Assembly (NCBI GenBank): GCA_964635575.1
Contig: CAZWNY010000048.1
Location: 1-14,531 of the forward strand
Origin: GCA-2733415 sp964635575
GTDB lineage: Bacteria > Bacteroidota > Bacteroidia > Flavobacteriales > Flavobacteriaceae
Direction: 5' to 3'
DNA: 14,531 bases
Within the stretch, counting starts at the first letter, position 1. Each line of letters opens with the position of its first letter. Of this stretch, positions 5,950-14,433 are shown one piece after another. Both the position numbers and the translations under genes were made by a program. Below the pieces are notes generated by a model. It was given only the letters and a program-made list of their open reading frames with translations. It was not told where the DNA came from and did no database searches.

Positions 5950-7257
5950 ATGGGTAATATTGTTGCTATTGTTGGAAGACCAAATGTAGGAAAATCTACA
6001 CTTTTTAATCGTTTAATACAAAAACGAGAAGCTATTATTGATTCCGAAAGTGGTGTAACTCGTGATCGTCATTACGGAAAATCTGACTGGAATGGTCAAG
6101 ATTTTTCAGTAATTGATACTGGCGGCTATGTAGTTGGAAGTGATGATGTTTTTGAAGCAGAAATTGATAAACAAGTCGAACTTGCTATTGATGAAGCAGA
6201 TGCTATTATTTTTATGGTAGATGTAACTACTGGAATTACGGGCATGGACGAAGAGGTCGCCGATTTACTAAGACGTGTAAATAAACCTATTTTATTAGCC
6301 GTAAACAAGGTAGATTCTGCAAACAGAATGAATGACGCAGCAGAATTTTATGCACTAGGTTTAGGAGAATATTATCCATTAGCAAGTATTAGTGGTAGCG
6401 GAACAGGAGAATTGTTAGACGCCTTAATTGAAGTATTGCCAAAAATTGAAGATGAAGAACAAAGCGATTTACCTCGTTTTGCAGTAGTTGGACGCCCAAA
6501 CGCAGGAAAATCATCATTTATAAATGCTTTAATTGGCGAAGAAAGGTACATTGTAACCGATATTCCTGGCACAACTAGAGATTCTATTGACACCAAATAC
6601 AATCGTTTTGGGTTTGAATTTAATTTAGTAGATACCGCAGGAATACGCCGTAAAGCAAAAGTAAAAGAAGATTTGGAATTTTATTCCGTAATGCGATCAG
6701 TACGTGCTATTGAACACAGTGATGTTTGTTTAGTGGTTGTAGATGCTACAAGAGGTTTTGACTCGCAAGTACAAAATATTTTTTGGTTAGCCGAAAAAAA
6801 TAGTAAAGGTGTTGTGATTTTAGTAAACAAATGGGACTTAATAACTGACAAAGAAACCAATACCATGAAGTCTTTTGAAAAACAAATTAAAACACAAATT
6901 GAACCATTTACAGATGTACCTATTGTATTTGTTTCCGCATTAACTAAACAACGTATTTATAAAGCCATTGAAACCGCAGTAACCGTTTTCAAAAATAGAA
7001 GTAATAAAATATCTACTAGTAAGTTTAATGATGTAATGCTACCTATTATTGAGCGCACATCACCTCCTGGATATAAAGGTAAGTTTATAAAAATTAAATA
7101 CTGCATGCAATTACCTACAAAAACGCCTCAGTTTGTATTTTTCTGTAATTTACCGCAATATATTAGAGATGGCTACCGCAGGTTTATCGAAAATCAGCTA
7201 CGTGAACATTATGATTTTTCTGGTGTTCCAATTAAAATATACTTTAGAAAAAAATAG
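5950..7257 (+). CDS. der: Ribosome biogenesis double GTPase Der (EngA)
   Basis: Der is an essential GTPase with two tandem G domains and acts in assembly of the 50S ribosomal subunit. The first domain has the P-loop G-R-P-N-V-G-K-S-T (9-17), D-T-G-G (56-59) and N-K-V-D (119-122). The second has G-R-P-N-A-G-K-S-S (181-189), D-T-A-G (228-231) and N-K-W-D (293-296). About 80 C-terminal residues form the KH-like domain, ending in the family's I-K-I-Y-F-R-K-K. The 435 residues match the usual length, and both nucleotide sites look intact. The gene seems to be its own transcription unit: a near-consensus promoter lies just upstream, and the next gene (murF) is convergent. The ATG at 5950 directly precedes the conserved G-N-I-V-A-I-V-G start. 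Confidence 0.97.
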   Translation: MGNIVAIVGRPNVGKSTLFNRLIQKREAIIDSESGVTRDRHYGKSDWNGQDFSVIDTGGYVVGSDDVFEAEIDKQVELAIDEADAIIFMVDVTTGITGMDEEVADLLRRVNKPILLAVNKVDSANRMNDAAEFYALGLGEYYPLASISGSGTGELLDALIEVLPKIEDEEQSDLPRFAVVGRPNAGKSSFINALIGEERYIVTDIPGTTRDSIDTKYNRFGFEFNLVDTAGIRRKAKVKEDLEFYSVMRSVRAIEHSDVCLVVVDATRGFDSQVQNIFWLAEKNSKGVVILVNKWDLITDKETNTMKSFEKQIKTQIEPFTDVPIVFVSALTKQRIYKAIETAVTVFKNRSNKISTSKFNDVMLPIIERTSPPGYKGKFIKIKYCMQLPTKTPQFVFFCNLPQYIRDGYRRFIENQLREHYDFSGVPIKIYFRKK

Positions 7258-7267
7258 ATAGTAATAA

Positions 7268-7301
7268 GCAAACTATTTTATAATTTTATTTTATAGTTTG
7301 C
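7268..7301. terminator. Hairpin between convergent der and murF
   Basis: GCAAACTAT (7268-7276) and ATAGTTTGC (7293-7301) form a perfect 9-bp stem around a 16-base A/T loop. It lies 11 bases after the der stop and 24 bases before the murF stop codon, so it could serve both convergent genes. Neither side has a proper T-run directly after the stem, so a classic intrinsic terminator is not proven; it may instead stabilise the mRNA 3' ends. Confidence 0.45.
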
Positions 7302-7324
7302 CTAATGCGAGCATCAACTTATAA

Positions 7325-8593
7325 TTAAATAAGTTCTAAAATACGTTCTAAAGCCATTCCTCTAGAGCCTTTTATTAAGATAGAACTATTTTTTTCTACA
7401 GTTTTAAAAGCAACTTTAAAATCAGAAAAATCAGTGAACACTTGCATGTTTTCATAAATATTTACGTTGCTAAAATGTGCTCCTAAAAGGTAAACAGCAT
7501 TAATATCAGATTTTTGTAAATAATCTACAATACTTTGGTGTTCTGTATTACTGTTGGAGCCTAACTCAAACATATCGCCCAAAAACACTACTTTATTGTC
7601 TGTTTTTAAAGCGTTAAAGTTTTCAAGTGCCGCCAACATACTGGTTGGATTTGCATTATATGCATCTAAAATAATATCGTTTCCATTTTTTTTAATTATT
7701 TGCGAACGATTATTAGTAGGTACATAACCTTCAATCGCATTTTTAATCGCATTATCTGGCACATTAAAATAGTTGCCAATTGCAATTGAAGCCGCTATAT
7801 TGCTAAAATTATAGTTGCCAATTAAATTACTTTTAATCTCTAATTGGTTGTAAACTACTATTACATTCGGACTTGCTGAAATAAATTCTATTTTTACATC
7901 GGCATTTTTAATTTCCGAAAATGTAATTTGCTTTATATTTTTAGCTTGTTTTAATTGCATACTATTGTCTGCATTTACAAAAGCCACTTTTTGATGTGTT
8001 TTTAAATAATTATATAATTCGCTCTTTGCTTTTATTACACCTTCTAAGCTTCCAAAACCTTCTAAATGTGCTTTTCCAAAATTAGTGATATATCCAAAAT
8101 TAGGGTTTGCGATATTTGATAATAATTCTATTTCTTTATGATGATTAGCTCCCATTTCTATAATTCCAATCTCCGTTTTTTTTGTCATATTAAGAAGTGT
8201 TAAAGGCACACCTATATGATTATTTAAATTTCCAATAGTTGCAGTAGTATTGTATTTTTTTAACAACACAGCGTTTATTAATTCTTTTGTTGTGGTTTTA
8301 CCGTTACTACCAGTTAGTGCTATTATTGAAACTTTTAATTCATTTCTGTGATGCTTTGCTAGTTGTTGCAACGTCTTTAGTGTGTTTTTCACTAAAACAG
8401 TATTTTTTGCACTAAAACTCTCATCATCTATAATTGAAGTTATCGCTCCTTTTTTAAGCGCTTGCAGTGCAAATTTATTACCATTAAAATTATCTCCACT
8501 CAAAGCGAAAAACAAATTTCCTTTTTGCACAGTTCGACTATCTGTACTAATTCCTGTACTGTTTTTAAAAAGTGTATAAATTTTAGCTTGCAT
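7325..8593 (-). CDS. murF: UDP-N-acetylmuramoyl-tripeptide--D-alanyl-D-alanine ligase
   Basis: MurF adds D-Ala-D-Ala to the UDP-MurNAc-tripeptide in the cytoplasm, the last step in making the soluble peptidoglycan precursor; it uses ATP. The 422 residues show the three Mur-ligase domains. The N-terminal substrate domain contains S-T-D-S-R (16-20) and a G-N-L-F-F-A-L-S-G segment. The central ATPase domain has the P-loop T-G-S-N-G-K-T-T-T-K-E (94-104), E-M-G-A-N-H, and K-A-K-S-E-L with the lysine expected to be carbamylated. The C-terminal domain carries D-A-Y-N-A-N-P-T-S-M. Whether the tripeptide contains diaminopimelate or lysine cannot be told. It lies downstream of gldJ on the same strand, 76 bases away, with a hairpin between. 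No separate promoter is obvious in that short gap. Confidence 0.95.
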   Translation of the reverse strand: MQAKIYTLFKNSTGISTDSRTVQKGNLFFALSGDNFNGNKFALQALKKGAITSIIDDESFSAKNTVLVKNTLKTLQQLAKHHRNELKVSIIALTGSNGKTTTKELINAVLLKKYNTTATIGNLNNHIGVPLTLLNMTKKTEIGIIEMGANHHKEIELLSNIANPNFGYITNFGKAHLEGFGSLEGVIKAKSELYNYLKTHQKVAFVNADNSMQLKQAKNIKQITFSEIKNADVKIEFISASPNVIVVYNQLEIKSNLIGNYNFSNIAASIAIGNYFNVPDNAIKNAIEGYVPTNNRSQIIKKNGNDIILDAYNANPTSMLAALENFNALKTDNKVVFLGDMFELGSNSNTEHQSIVDYLQKSDINAVYLLGAHFSNVNIYENMQVFTDFSDFKVAFKTVEKNSSILIKGSRGMALERILELI

Positions 8594-8617
8594 ATAACAG
8601 TTGTTTTTTTAACAATA

Positions 8618-8641
8618 AAAAGCCCTAAAAATAGGGCTTTT
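8618..8641 (-). terminator. Hairpin terminator or attenuator between gldJ and murF
   Basis: Read on the minus strand, AAAAGCCCTA (8641-8632) pairs perfectly with TAGGGCTTTT (8627-8618) across a four-base T loop, followed by a further T and then ATTGTT. This is a compact intrinsic terminator for gldJ, 28 bases past its stop codon. It ends only 24 bases before the murF start codon, leaving no room for a full promoter after it. murF must therefore depend on read-through or on a promoter within the end of gldJ. Confidence 0.75.
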
Positions 8642-8669
8642 ATATTTATTTTAAAAATCTTATTTTTCT

Positions 8670-10349
8670 CTATCTAACAGATTTTCTAGGTCCTTTTGTT
8701 TTAGAACCAACTCTAGACATTGCACATCTAAACCCAATATAAGAAGTTGCCATATCTTGTGGATAAAATCTTCTTTCAGCAGGACCTAACCAATATGCTC
8801 TATCTTTCCAAGACCCACCTTTATATACTCTGATTTGATCATTAATTAAACTAGTTCTACTGTTTGAGTTATCATATGTTTTTGTCATATTACCTAAAGA
8901 ATCTATTTCAATTTTATGTTTAGGCGAGTTGTACATCGCTGCTGAATCTTCTGACTCACTTCCTTCATCATCGCCGTCATTACTTCTATCAAAATTTCTT
9001 AACGAAGCTTTATCTCCATCTCTAAAGTTAATATTATTTGATTTATTAAAATTTGTACGCAAATACGTTTCATTTTCATCTACAGGAACCTGTACAATTT
9101 GCCCCGGCAAACCTATAGCTATAAACTTACCAGTCGACAATGTATCATAAATAATAGAATCCTGAGTTACTAATACTATTTTACCATCTTCTCCTATTTT
9201 ATTTTTAGTATATACATTTCCTCTATAATAATTAAAGTCATTATATTCATCATCTATTATTGGACGATATACATCGGCAACCCATTCGGCAGCATTACCT
9301 GCCATATCGTATAATCCATAATCATTTGGTGGATAAAACTTTACTTCTTGTGTAATATCTGCTCCATCATCAGACCACCCTGGAATACCTCCATAATCAC
9401 CATCTCCTTGCTTAAAGTTCGCCATTTGATCTCCTCTTGTTGCTCTCTTTCCAGACCTTGTGTATCGTCCGACCCATGGATATTTTTTTCTACCTCTAAT
9501 AATATTATAATTTCTTAATTCTGATGCCGATGAAGCTGCAAATTCCCACTCCGCCTCTGTAGGTAGTCTATAATCTGGTTGCATAATCCCCGAAGACCTT
9601 GTTGCGTAAATATTTATAGGATTGCCTTCAGCATCTGTCATTTGGTTTCTAACCTTTTTACTTCCACCTTTTAAAATTTCTTCATTCCCTCCATAACTAG
9701 ATGTTGGAGAATTAATATAGGTATTTGTACTAAAATTACTATCTGCTGATACATCTGTAAGTTTAGCTCCTTCTTTTAGGTATCCGTTTCTTTCTAAAGA
9801 CAGTTCATTTACACGATCCGTTCTCCATACACAAAATTGATTTGCCTGTACCCAACTTACTCCAACTACTGGATAGTTTTGATACGCAGGATGACGCAAA
9901 TATTCATTAACCATTACTTCATTAAAACCTAATCGATTTCTCCAAACTAAAGTATCTGGAACAAGACCGTTATAAATTACTTTGAAATTTTCATTTTCTG
10001 GAGGATATACTTTTTTAGTCCAATCTAAGTACTCTAAGTACATTATATTGGTTACCTCAGTTTCGTCCATATAAAAAGACTGTATGTGTTGTTGGTTAGG
10101 TGAATTATTCCAGTCACGCATTGGATCATCTTTTACTTTTCCTTTTATAAAAGTACCTCCTTCAATAAAAACCAAACCTGGCGCTGTTTCTTGCTCTCTA
10201 TAATCGGTATTATATTGAAAACCACCATCTGCAGAGTTGATTGCCCAACCTGTAGCCCTTGAGCCACCTTTGTTACTTTTTTTACAACTTATAGTTGTGC
10301 TAAAAATAGTTAAAAATATTAAGATTTTGAGGACTAAGTTATTTTTCAT
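8670..10349 (-). CDS. gldJ: Gliding motility/type IX secretion lipoprotein GldJ
   Basis: GldJ is a lipoprotein needed in flavobacteria for gliding and for stability of the type IX secretion components such as GldK. The 559 residues begin with a lipoprotein signal; T-I-S-C places the lipidated cysteine at C22. The mature part is related to formylglycine-generating enzyme (FGE-sulfatase/SUMF1): F-I-E-G-G-T-F, an M-D-E-T-E-V-T-N segment, R-L-P-T-E-A-E-W-E-F-A, D-M-A-G-N-A-A-E-W (348-356), K-G-G-S-W (510-514) and G-F-R-C-A. The catalytic cysteines that FGE carries after G-G-S-W are missing (K-D-R-A-Y-W), so an enzymatic role is unlikely. About 150 residues separate the last two blocks, including an acidic stretch (D-D-E-G-S-E-S-E-D). 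The neighbours murF, porU and porV are the known flavobacterial context and support the name. Confidence 0.93.
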   Translation of the reverse strand: MKNNLVLKILIFLTIFSTTISCKKSNKGGSRATGWAINSADGGFQYNTDYREQETAPGLVFIEGGTFIKGKVKDDPMRDWNNSPNQQHIQSFYMDETEVTNIMYLEYLDWTKKVYPPENENFKVIYNGLVPDTLVWRNRLGFNEVMVNEYLRHPAYQNYPVVGVSWVQANQFCVWRTDRVNELSLERNGYLKEGAKLTDVSADSNFSTNTYINSPTSSYGGNEEILKGGSKKVRNQMTDAEGNPINIYATRSSGIMQPDYRLPTEAEWEFAASSASELRNYNIIRGRKKYPWVGRYTRSGKRATRGDQMANFKQGDGDYGGIPGWSDDGADITQEVKFYPPNDYGLYDMAGNAAEWVADVYRPIIDDEYNDFNYYRGNVYTKNKIGEDGKIVLVTQDSIIYDTLSTGKFIAIGLPGQIVQVPVDENETYLRTNFNKSNNINFRDGDKASLRNFDRSNDGDDEGSESEDSAAMYNSPKHKIEIDSLGNMTKTYDNSNSRTSLINDQIRVYKGGSWKDRAYWLGPAERRFYPQDMATSYIGFRCAMSRVGSKTKGPRKSVR

Positions 10350-10392
10350 GTTTTATTCTTAAATTAATTAAAAAATATAAGGTTAGGGCGTG

Positions 10393-10421
10393 CAATATAA
10401 TAAATATAGATTATAATGCAA
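10393..10421 (-). promoter_or_regulatory. Weak promoter candidate for gldJ
   Basis: On the minus strand TTG (10421-10419), an 18-base spacer and TTATATTG (10400-10393) resemble the bacteroidete promoter, with two mismatches in the -7 box. It would give a leader of roughly 35-40 bases before the gldJ ATG at 10349. Confidence 0.3.
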
Positions 10422-10494
10422 TATTTTTATTAAAAACTTTACACAATCGAACACTCTAAAACTGTTTAACAGCATATTTAATGATTATATTGCT

Positions 10495-10502
10495 TACTTT
10501 TG
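10495..10502 (+). promoter_or_regulatory. -7 promoter element of porU
   Basis: TACTTTTG is a perfect match to TAnnTTTG, 48 bases before the porU start codon, and identical to the der box at 5911-5918. No TTG lies at the normal -33 distance, so either the promoter is -7 driven or it is assisted by an activator. Confidence 0.55.
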
Positions 10503-10550
10503 TAAAAACTACATACATACTAAAATTAAACCATACACGTTTATATAAAT

Positions 10551-13500
10551 ATGAAATTAAAACACATAACTATTGTTAGTCTTCTATACTTAACATCCTA
10601 TTCAGGGTTGTCTCAAGAAAAACAATTTAAATTATCTTGGAACAATACAACTCTTACTACGCATCAACCTAAAATACACGGATTTCAAGCAGAAAACTTT
10701 ACATACAATGATGCATTAAAAACAGCAACTTTTGAGGCGCATTTTAAGACTACTAATTATGTGTCCGAAAAAGATATTAAAATTAGCTCGGTTAACTATG
10801 AAGCCATTTCCATGCAACAACTAAAAAACTATAACACAAACTTAATTACTAATAGCTTAAATTTAAAAATAAAAAATACGACTGCTCGTGGCAAAAAAGG
10901 AGTATATGTTTCTTTTAATCCTATTATAAAAAAAAACGGTAAATTTAAAAAGGTAACTACTGTAAACGTATTATTTACTCAAGATGCAAGTTACACACAA
11001 CGCAATTTTAAAACACCTCCTCCAGCAACATCAAATTCCGTTTTAACCAACGGACAATGGTATAAGTTTTACATTACGAAAACGGGTGTTTTTAAACTAA
11101 ATAAAAACTTTTTTTCATCCTTAGGCATAAATACAAACAATGTTGACCCTCGTAAAATTCGCCTTTTTGGCAACGGAGGAAAAGCAATACCTCTTGCTAA
11201 TTCCGATGTAAATGAGTTTGACGTTACCGAGAACGCTGTGAAATTTATAGGTGAAAATGACGGTTCATTAGATAATGATGATCACTTATTATTTTATGGT
11301 GAAAGCAGCAACGGATTAGATACCGTAAACAAAACACACATCAATCCGTACACCGATAAAACGTACTATTATATTAATATAGGCACAGACTCAGGAAAAC
11401 GAATAACCTCATTAATTGAACCTTCAGGAGCCGCAACCACAACACTTACTACCTTTAATGAGTATCAATATCACGAAGCAGATAACATTAATATACTTCG
11501 TTTAGGAAAACAATGGTTTGGAGAGCAATTTGAAGTAAACAATACACAGTCTTTTTCTTTTAAATTTCCACGTGTAGTTACAACACAACCTATACATGTC
11601 AAAATGGTCTCCGCAGGATTAGCCACTAACCCTACATTTATGGAAACAACTCTAAATGGCAACAATATTTTTACAACAAGTTATTTACCTATTTCGTCCT
11701 TTACCTTAGCCAACGTACAAACTCAAACAATTAATACTACCGTAAACAATGAAAATATAAACATCACTTTAAACTACAACAACAACGGGAATCCTAACGC
11801 TAATGCATACTTAGACTACCTTGCAATTACAACAACATCCTATTTAACCTCTTTAGGCAAACAATTTGCTTTTCAAAACAATAGCACAAATACACTTACA
11901 GGGATTGGAGAGTATCACATCAGCAATGCCTCTTCTGTGCAAGAAGTATGGGACATTACTGACAAATACAACATTACTACCAAAGAAAACAGCAACGCTA
12001 CAATTTTTTATTTTAAAGCAAATATGGGAGAAGTCAGAAAATACATTGCAGTAGATTCTGACTTTTATACACCTACCATAGACAACACTCATGTAGGTAA
12101 CCTTAATTTAAAAGGAACTATCTTTTTAGACGACAATGGAGTATTAGAAGATATAGATTACTTAATAATTACTCCATCTATATTTAAAAGTCAAGCTCAA
12201 AATTTAGCTCAAATTAATAAACAATATAACGGACTTAGAGTTCGAGTAGTAACACTTTCTGATATTTACAGAGAGTTTAACACCAGCAACCCAGACATTG
12301 GAGCAATTAGAAATTTTATCCGATATGTATATGCTAATGGTGCAACTGATAAATTAAAATATGTCTGTTTGTTTGGTGACGCTTCCTTTGACATGAAAGA
12401 AAGAACACCCAATAACACCAACTTCATACCATCATTTCATACATATTCTAGTAATAGCTTAATATCTTCTTACATTTCAGATGATTACTTCGGGATGTTA
12501 GACGACACTGAAGGCGCTATGCCTCCATCAGACAAACTAGACATTGCAATAGGGCGAATAATAGCTTCCAACACACAAGAAGCAACACAAATGGTAACCA
12601 AAACTCGTCAATATTACGAAAACGAATCTTATGGGAAATGGCGTAATAAAGTAATGATTATTTCAGACGACGTAGATGATGCTTGGGAAGAAGTATTACA
12701 GTCAGACTTAGATGCACTTGCAGATGACATTACCAACAATAAACCATTTATAAATATGATTAAAATACATACTGATGCATTTAATCAACAAAACTCCGCA
12801 GGTAGTGAATTATATCCTGAAGCAACACAAACCATTTTAAATAATTTGGATTCTGGAGTTTTAGTAGCTAGTTTTTTCGGACATGGAGGAGAAGACGGCT
12901 TAGCAGACGAACGTATCTTTCAAAAAAACCACGCAGAAAATTTAACTAATATTTGCAGATACAACACCTTTATAACCATAACCTGTGAGTTCACAAGGTT
13001 TGACAATCCATACCGCTTAACTGCTGGAGAAATACTATACCAAAACCCAACAGGCGGATCGATATCTTTACTCACAACCACAAGACAAATATTTGTGTTT
13101 TTAGGAATATCTATAAACAACATAGTAACAAAGTACTTATTTGACTTTGACAATACGGGTTATGTAAGTAACGCAGAAGCATTACGATTAGCAAAAAATG
13201 ACATTTCATCTGGTTTGCGCAGAGTCGTTTTTTCTATTGGAGACCCTGCCTTAAAACTAGCAATACCAAAACCAGAAGTTCGATTAACTAAAATTAACGA
13301 CATACCAATTACCGACCCAAATGTAAGTGCATTAGAAGCACTAGGAAGAGTGAAAATAACAGGCGAAGTAGTAGATGGCTCTGGAAATCTACTAACTAAC
13401 TACAACGGCTTATTATCTACTGTTATCTTTGACAAAAACCAAAACCGATCTACTTTAGCCAATGACGGAACTACCAATTCTAGCGGATTAATTGTTCTAA

Positions 13501-14387
13501 ATTACAGCAGTTTAGGAGAAACCATATTTAGAGGACAAGCAACAGTAACAAACGGTATTTTTGAATTTGAATTTGTCGTACCAAGAGACATCTTAATTCC
13601 TGTAGGAAATGGACGCATCAGTTTTTACACTAAAAAAACAGGTGAGTTAACAGACCAAACAGGATACAACAATATCTTAAAAGTAGGAGGTTTAAACACC
13701 AATGCACCCGCAGATAATTTACCACCCGAAGTAATGGCGTGGATGAATGATGAAAGTTTTGTCTCTGGCGGAACCACCAACGAATCACCATTACTATTAT
13801 TAAAAATGAATGATGACAACGGAATTAATACAGCAAGTGGCATTGGACATGATATTACAGCTATTTTAGACGAAGATGAAGTTAATCCAATAATTTTAAA
13901 TGATAATTATGAAACCGAACCTGACGATTTTACAAAAGGAAAATTAAGCTATCAATTTAGAGATTTAAAAGATGGCTTACACACCTTATCCATAAAAGTT
14001 TGGGACACCTACAATAACTCTGCAACTACCGAAATACAATTTATTGTTGTAAATCAAAATAGTAAATTGGTTTTAGAAAAAGTATTAAACTACCCAAATC
14101 CATTTGTAAACTACACCGAATTTTGGTTCAACCACAACAGTTCTTCAGAGTTAAGTATTATGGTTCAAATCTATACCATTTCAGGTAAATTAATAAAAAC
14201 AATTAGAGGAACATCTGCTTCAGGCAATAAATTTAACAACACATCGTTATCTAGAAGCGTAACTTGGAACGGAAAAGACGATTTTGGCGACCAAATAGCA
14301 AAAGGAGTTTATGTTTACAAATTAAGCGTAAAAGACCTCATTACCAATAAAACTGCGGTTAAGTTTGAGAAACTAGTTAAATTATAA
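10551..14387 (+). CDS. porU: Type IX secretion system C-terminal signal peptidase/sortase PorU
   Basis: PorU is the cell-surface gingipain-like (C25) cysteine protease that removes the C-terminal signal of type IX cargo and transfers the cargo to its anchor. The 1278 residues begin with a Sec signal peptide ending near residue 21-22 (S-G-L-S-Q). Residues from about 30 to 500 form a large beta-rich N-terminal region. The C25 domain runs from about 535 to 900, with H778 in F-F-G-H-G-G-E and C812 in I-T-I-T-C-E-F as the expected catalytic pair. Ig-like and linker regions follow. The C terminus (from about 1175) has the sorting-domain pattern N-Y-P-N-P-F (1180-1185), W-N-G-K-D-D-F-G, G-V-Y-V-Y-K and a final K-L-V-K-L, as PorU itself carries such a domain. 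It is divergent from gldJ and followed by porV, its outer-membrane partner, matching the order known in Flavobacterium. Confidence 0.95.
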   Translation: MKLKHITIVSLLYLTSYSGLSQEKQFKLSWNNTTLTTHQPKIHGFQAENFTYNDALKTATFEAHFKTTNYVSEKDIKISSVNYEAISMQQLKNYNTNLITNSLNLKIKNTTARGKKGVYVSFNPIIKKNGKFKKVTTVNVLFTQDASYTQRNFKTPPPATSNSVLTNGQWYKFYITKTGVFKLNKNFFSSLGINTNNVDPRKIRLFGNGGKAIPLANSDVNEFDVTENAVKFIGENDGSLDNDDHLLFYGESSNGLDTVNKTHINPYTDKTYYYINIGTDSGKRITSLIEPSGAATTTLTTFNEYQYHEADNINILRLGKQWFGEQFEVNNTQSFSFKFPRVVTTQPIHVKMVSAGLATNPTFMETTLNGNNIFTTSYLPISSFTLANVQTQTINTTVNNENINITLNYNNNGNPNANAYLDYLAITTTSYLTSLGKQFAFQNNSTNTLTGIGEYHISNASSVQEVWDITDKYNITTKENSNATIFYFKANMGEVRKYIAVDSDFYTPTIDNTHVGNLNLKGTIFLDDNGVLEDIDYLIITPSIFKSQAQNLAQINKQYNGLRVRVVTLSDIYREFNTSNPDIGAIRNFIRYVYANGATDKLKYVCLFGDASFDMKERTPNNTNFIPSFHTYSSNSLISSYISDDYFGMLDDTEGAMPPSDKLDIAIGRIIASNTQEATQMVTKTRQYYENESYGKWRNKVMIISDDVDDAWEEVLQSDLDALADDITNNKPFINMIKIHTDAFNQQNSAGSELYPEATQTILNNLDSGVLVASFFGHGGEDGLADERIFQKNHAENLTNICRYNTFITITCEFTRFDNPYRLTAGEILYQNPTGGSISLLTTTRQIFVFLGISINNIVTKYLFDFDNTGYVSNAEALRLAKNDISSGLRRVVFSIGDPALKLAIPKPEVRLTKINDIPITDPNVSALEALGRVKITGEVVDGSGNLLTNYNGLLSTVIFDKNQNRSTLANDGTTNSSGLIVLNYSSLGETIFRGQATVTNGIFEFEFVVPRDILIPVGNGRISFYTKKTGELTDQTGYNNILKVGGLNTNAPADNLPPEVMAWMNDESFVSGGTTNESPLLLLKMNDDNGINTASGIGHDITAILDEDEVNPIILNDNYETEPDDFTKGKLSYQFRDLKDGLHTLSIKVWDTYNNSATTEIQFIVVNQNSKLVLEKVLNYPNPFVNYTEFWFNHNSSSELSIMVQIYTISGKLIKTIRGTSASGNKFNNTSLSRSVTWNGKDDFGDQIAKGVYVYKLSVKDLITNKTAVKFEKLVKL

Positions 14388-14405
14388 TAAATATATATAT
14401 ATTTG
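14377..14405 (+). promoter_or_regulatory. Promoter candidate for porV overlapping the end of porU
   Basis: TATATTTG at 14398-14405 is a perfect -7 box, 28 bases before the porV ATG. TTA at 14377-14379, inside the last porU codons, stands 18 bases upstream in the -33 position, exactly the TTA-N18-TAnnTTTG layout of the der promoter. The box overlaps a short run of AT repeats, which makes a chance match somewhat easier. Confidence 0.5.
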
Positions 14406-14433
14406 CATCAATTAAATAATGTAGTAAAAAAAC

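Larger units (their letters stand above)
10350..10550. other. Divergent promoter region between gldJ and porU
   Basis: The 201 bases separate two divergent type IX secretion genes and hold no gene. A candidate promoter for each side is listed separately. The two candidates are about 75 bases apart, so a regulator bound between them could affect both directions. No convincing palindrome was found in the gap. Confidence 0.6.

Noticed and set aside
8382..8677. Plus-strand frames opposite the start of murF
   Set aside because: They are antisense to the conserved MurF N-terminal domain and run through the gldJ-murF terminator; no supporting start context or motif.
12882..12986. Calling the large C25 protease a secreted gingipain virulence factor
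   Set aside because: Overall length, N-terminal region and position between gldJ and porV identify it as the PorU sortase instead.
14391..14405. AT dinucleotide run as a slippage-prone phase-variation tract before porV
   Set aside because: Only five or six AT units are present and they blend into a perfect -7 box; there is no evidence of variability.
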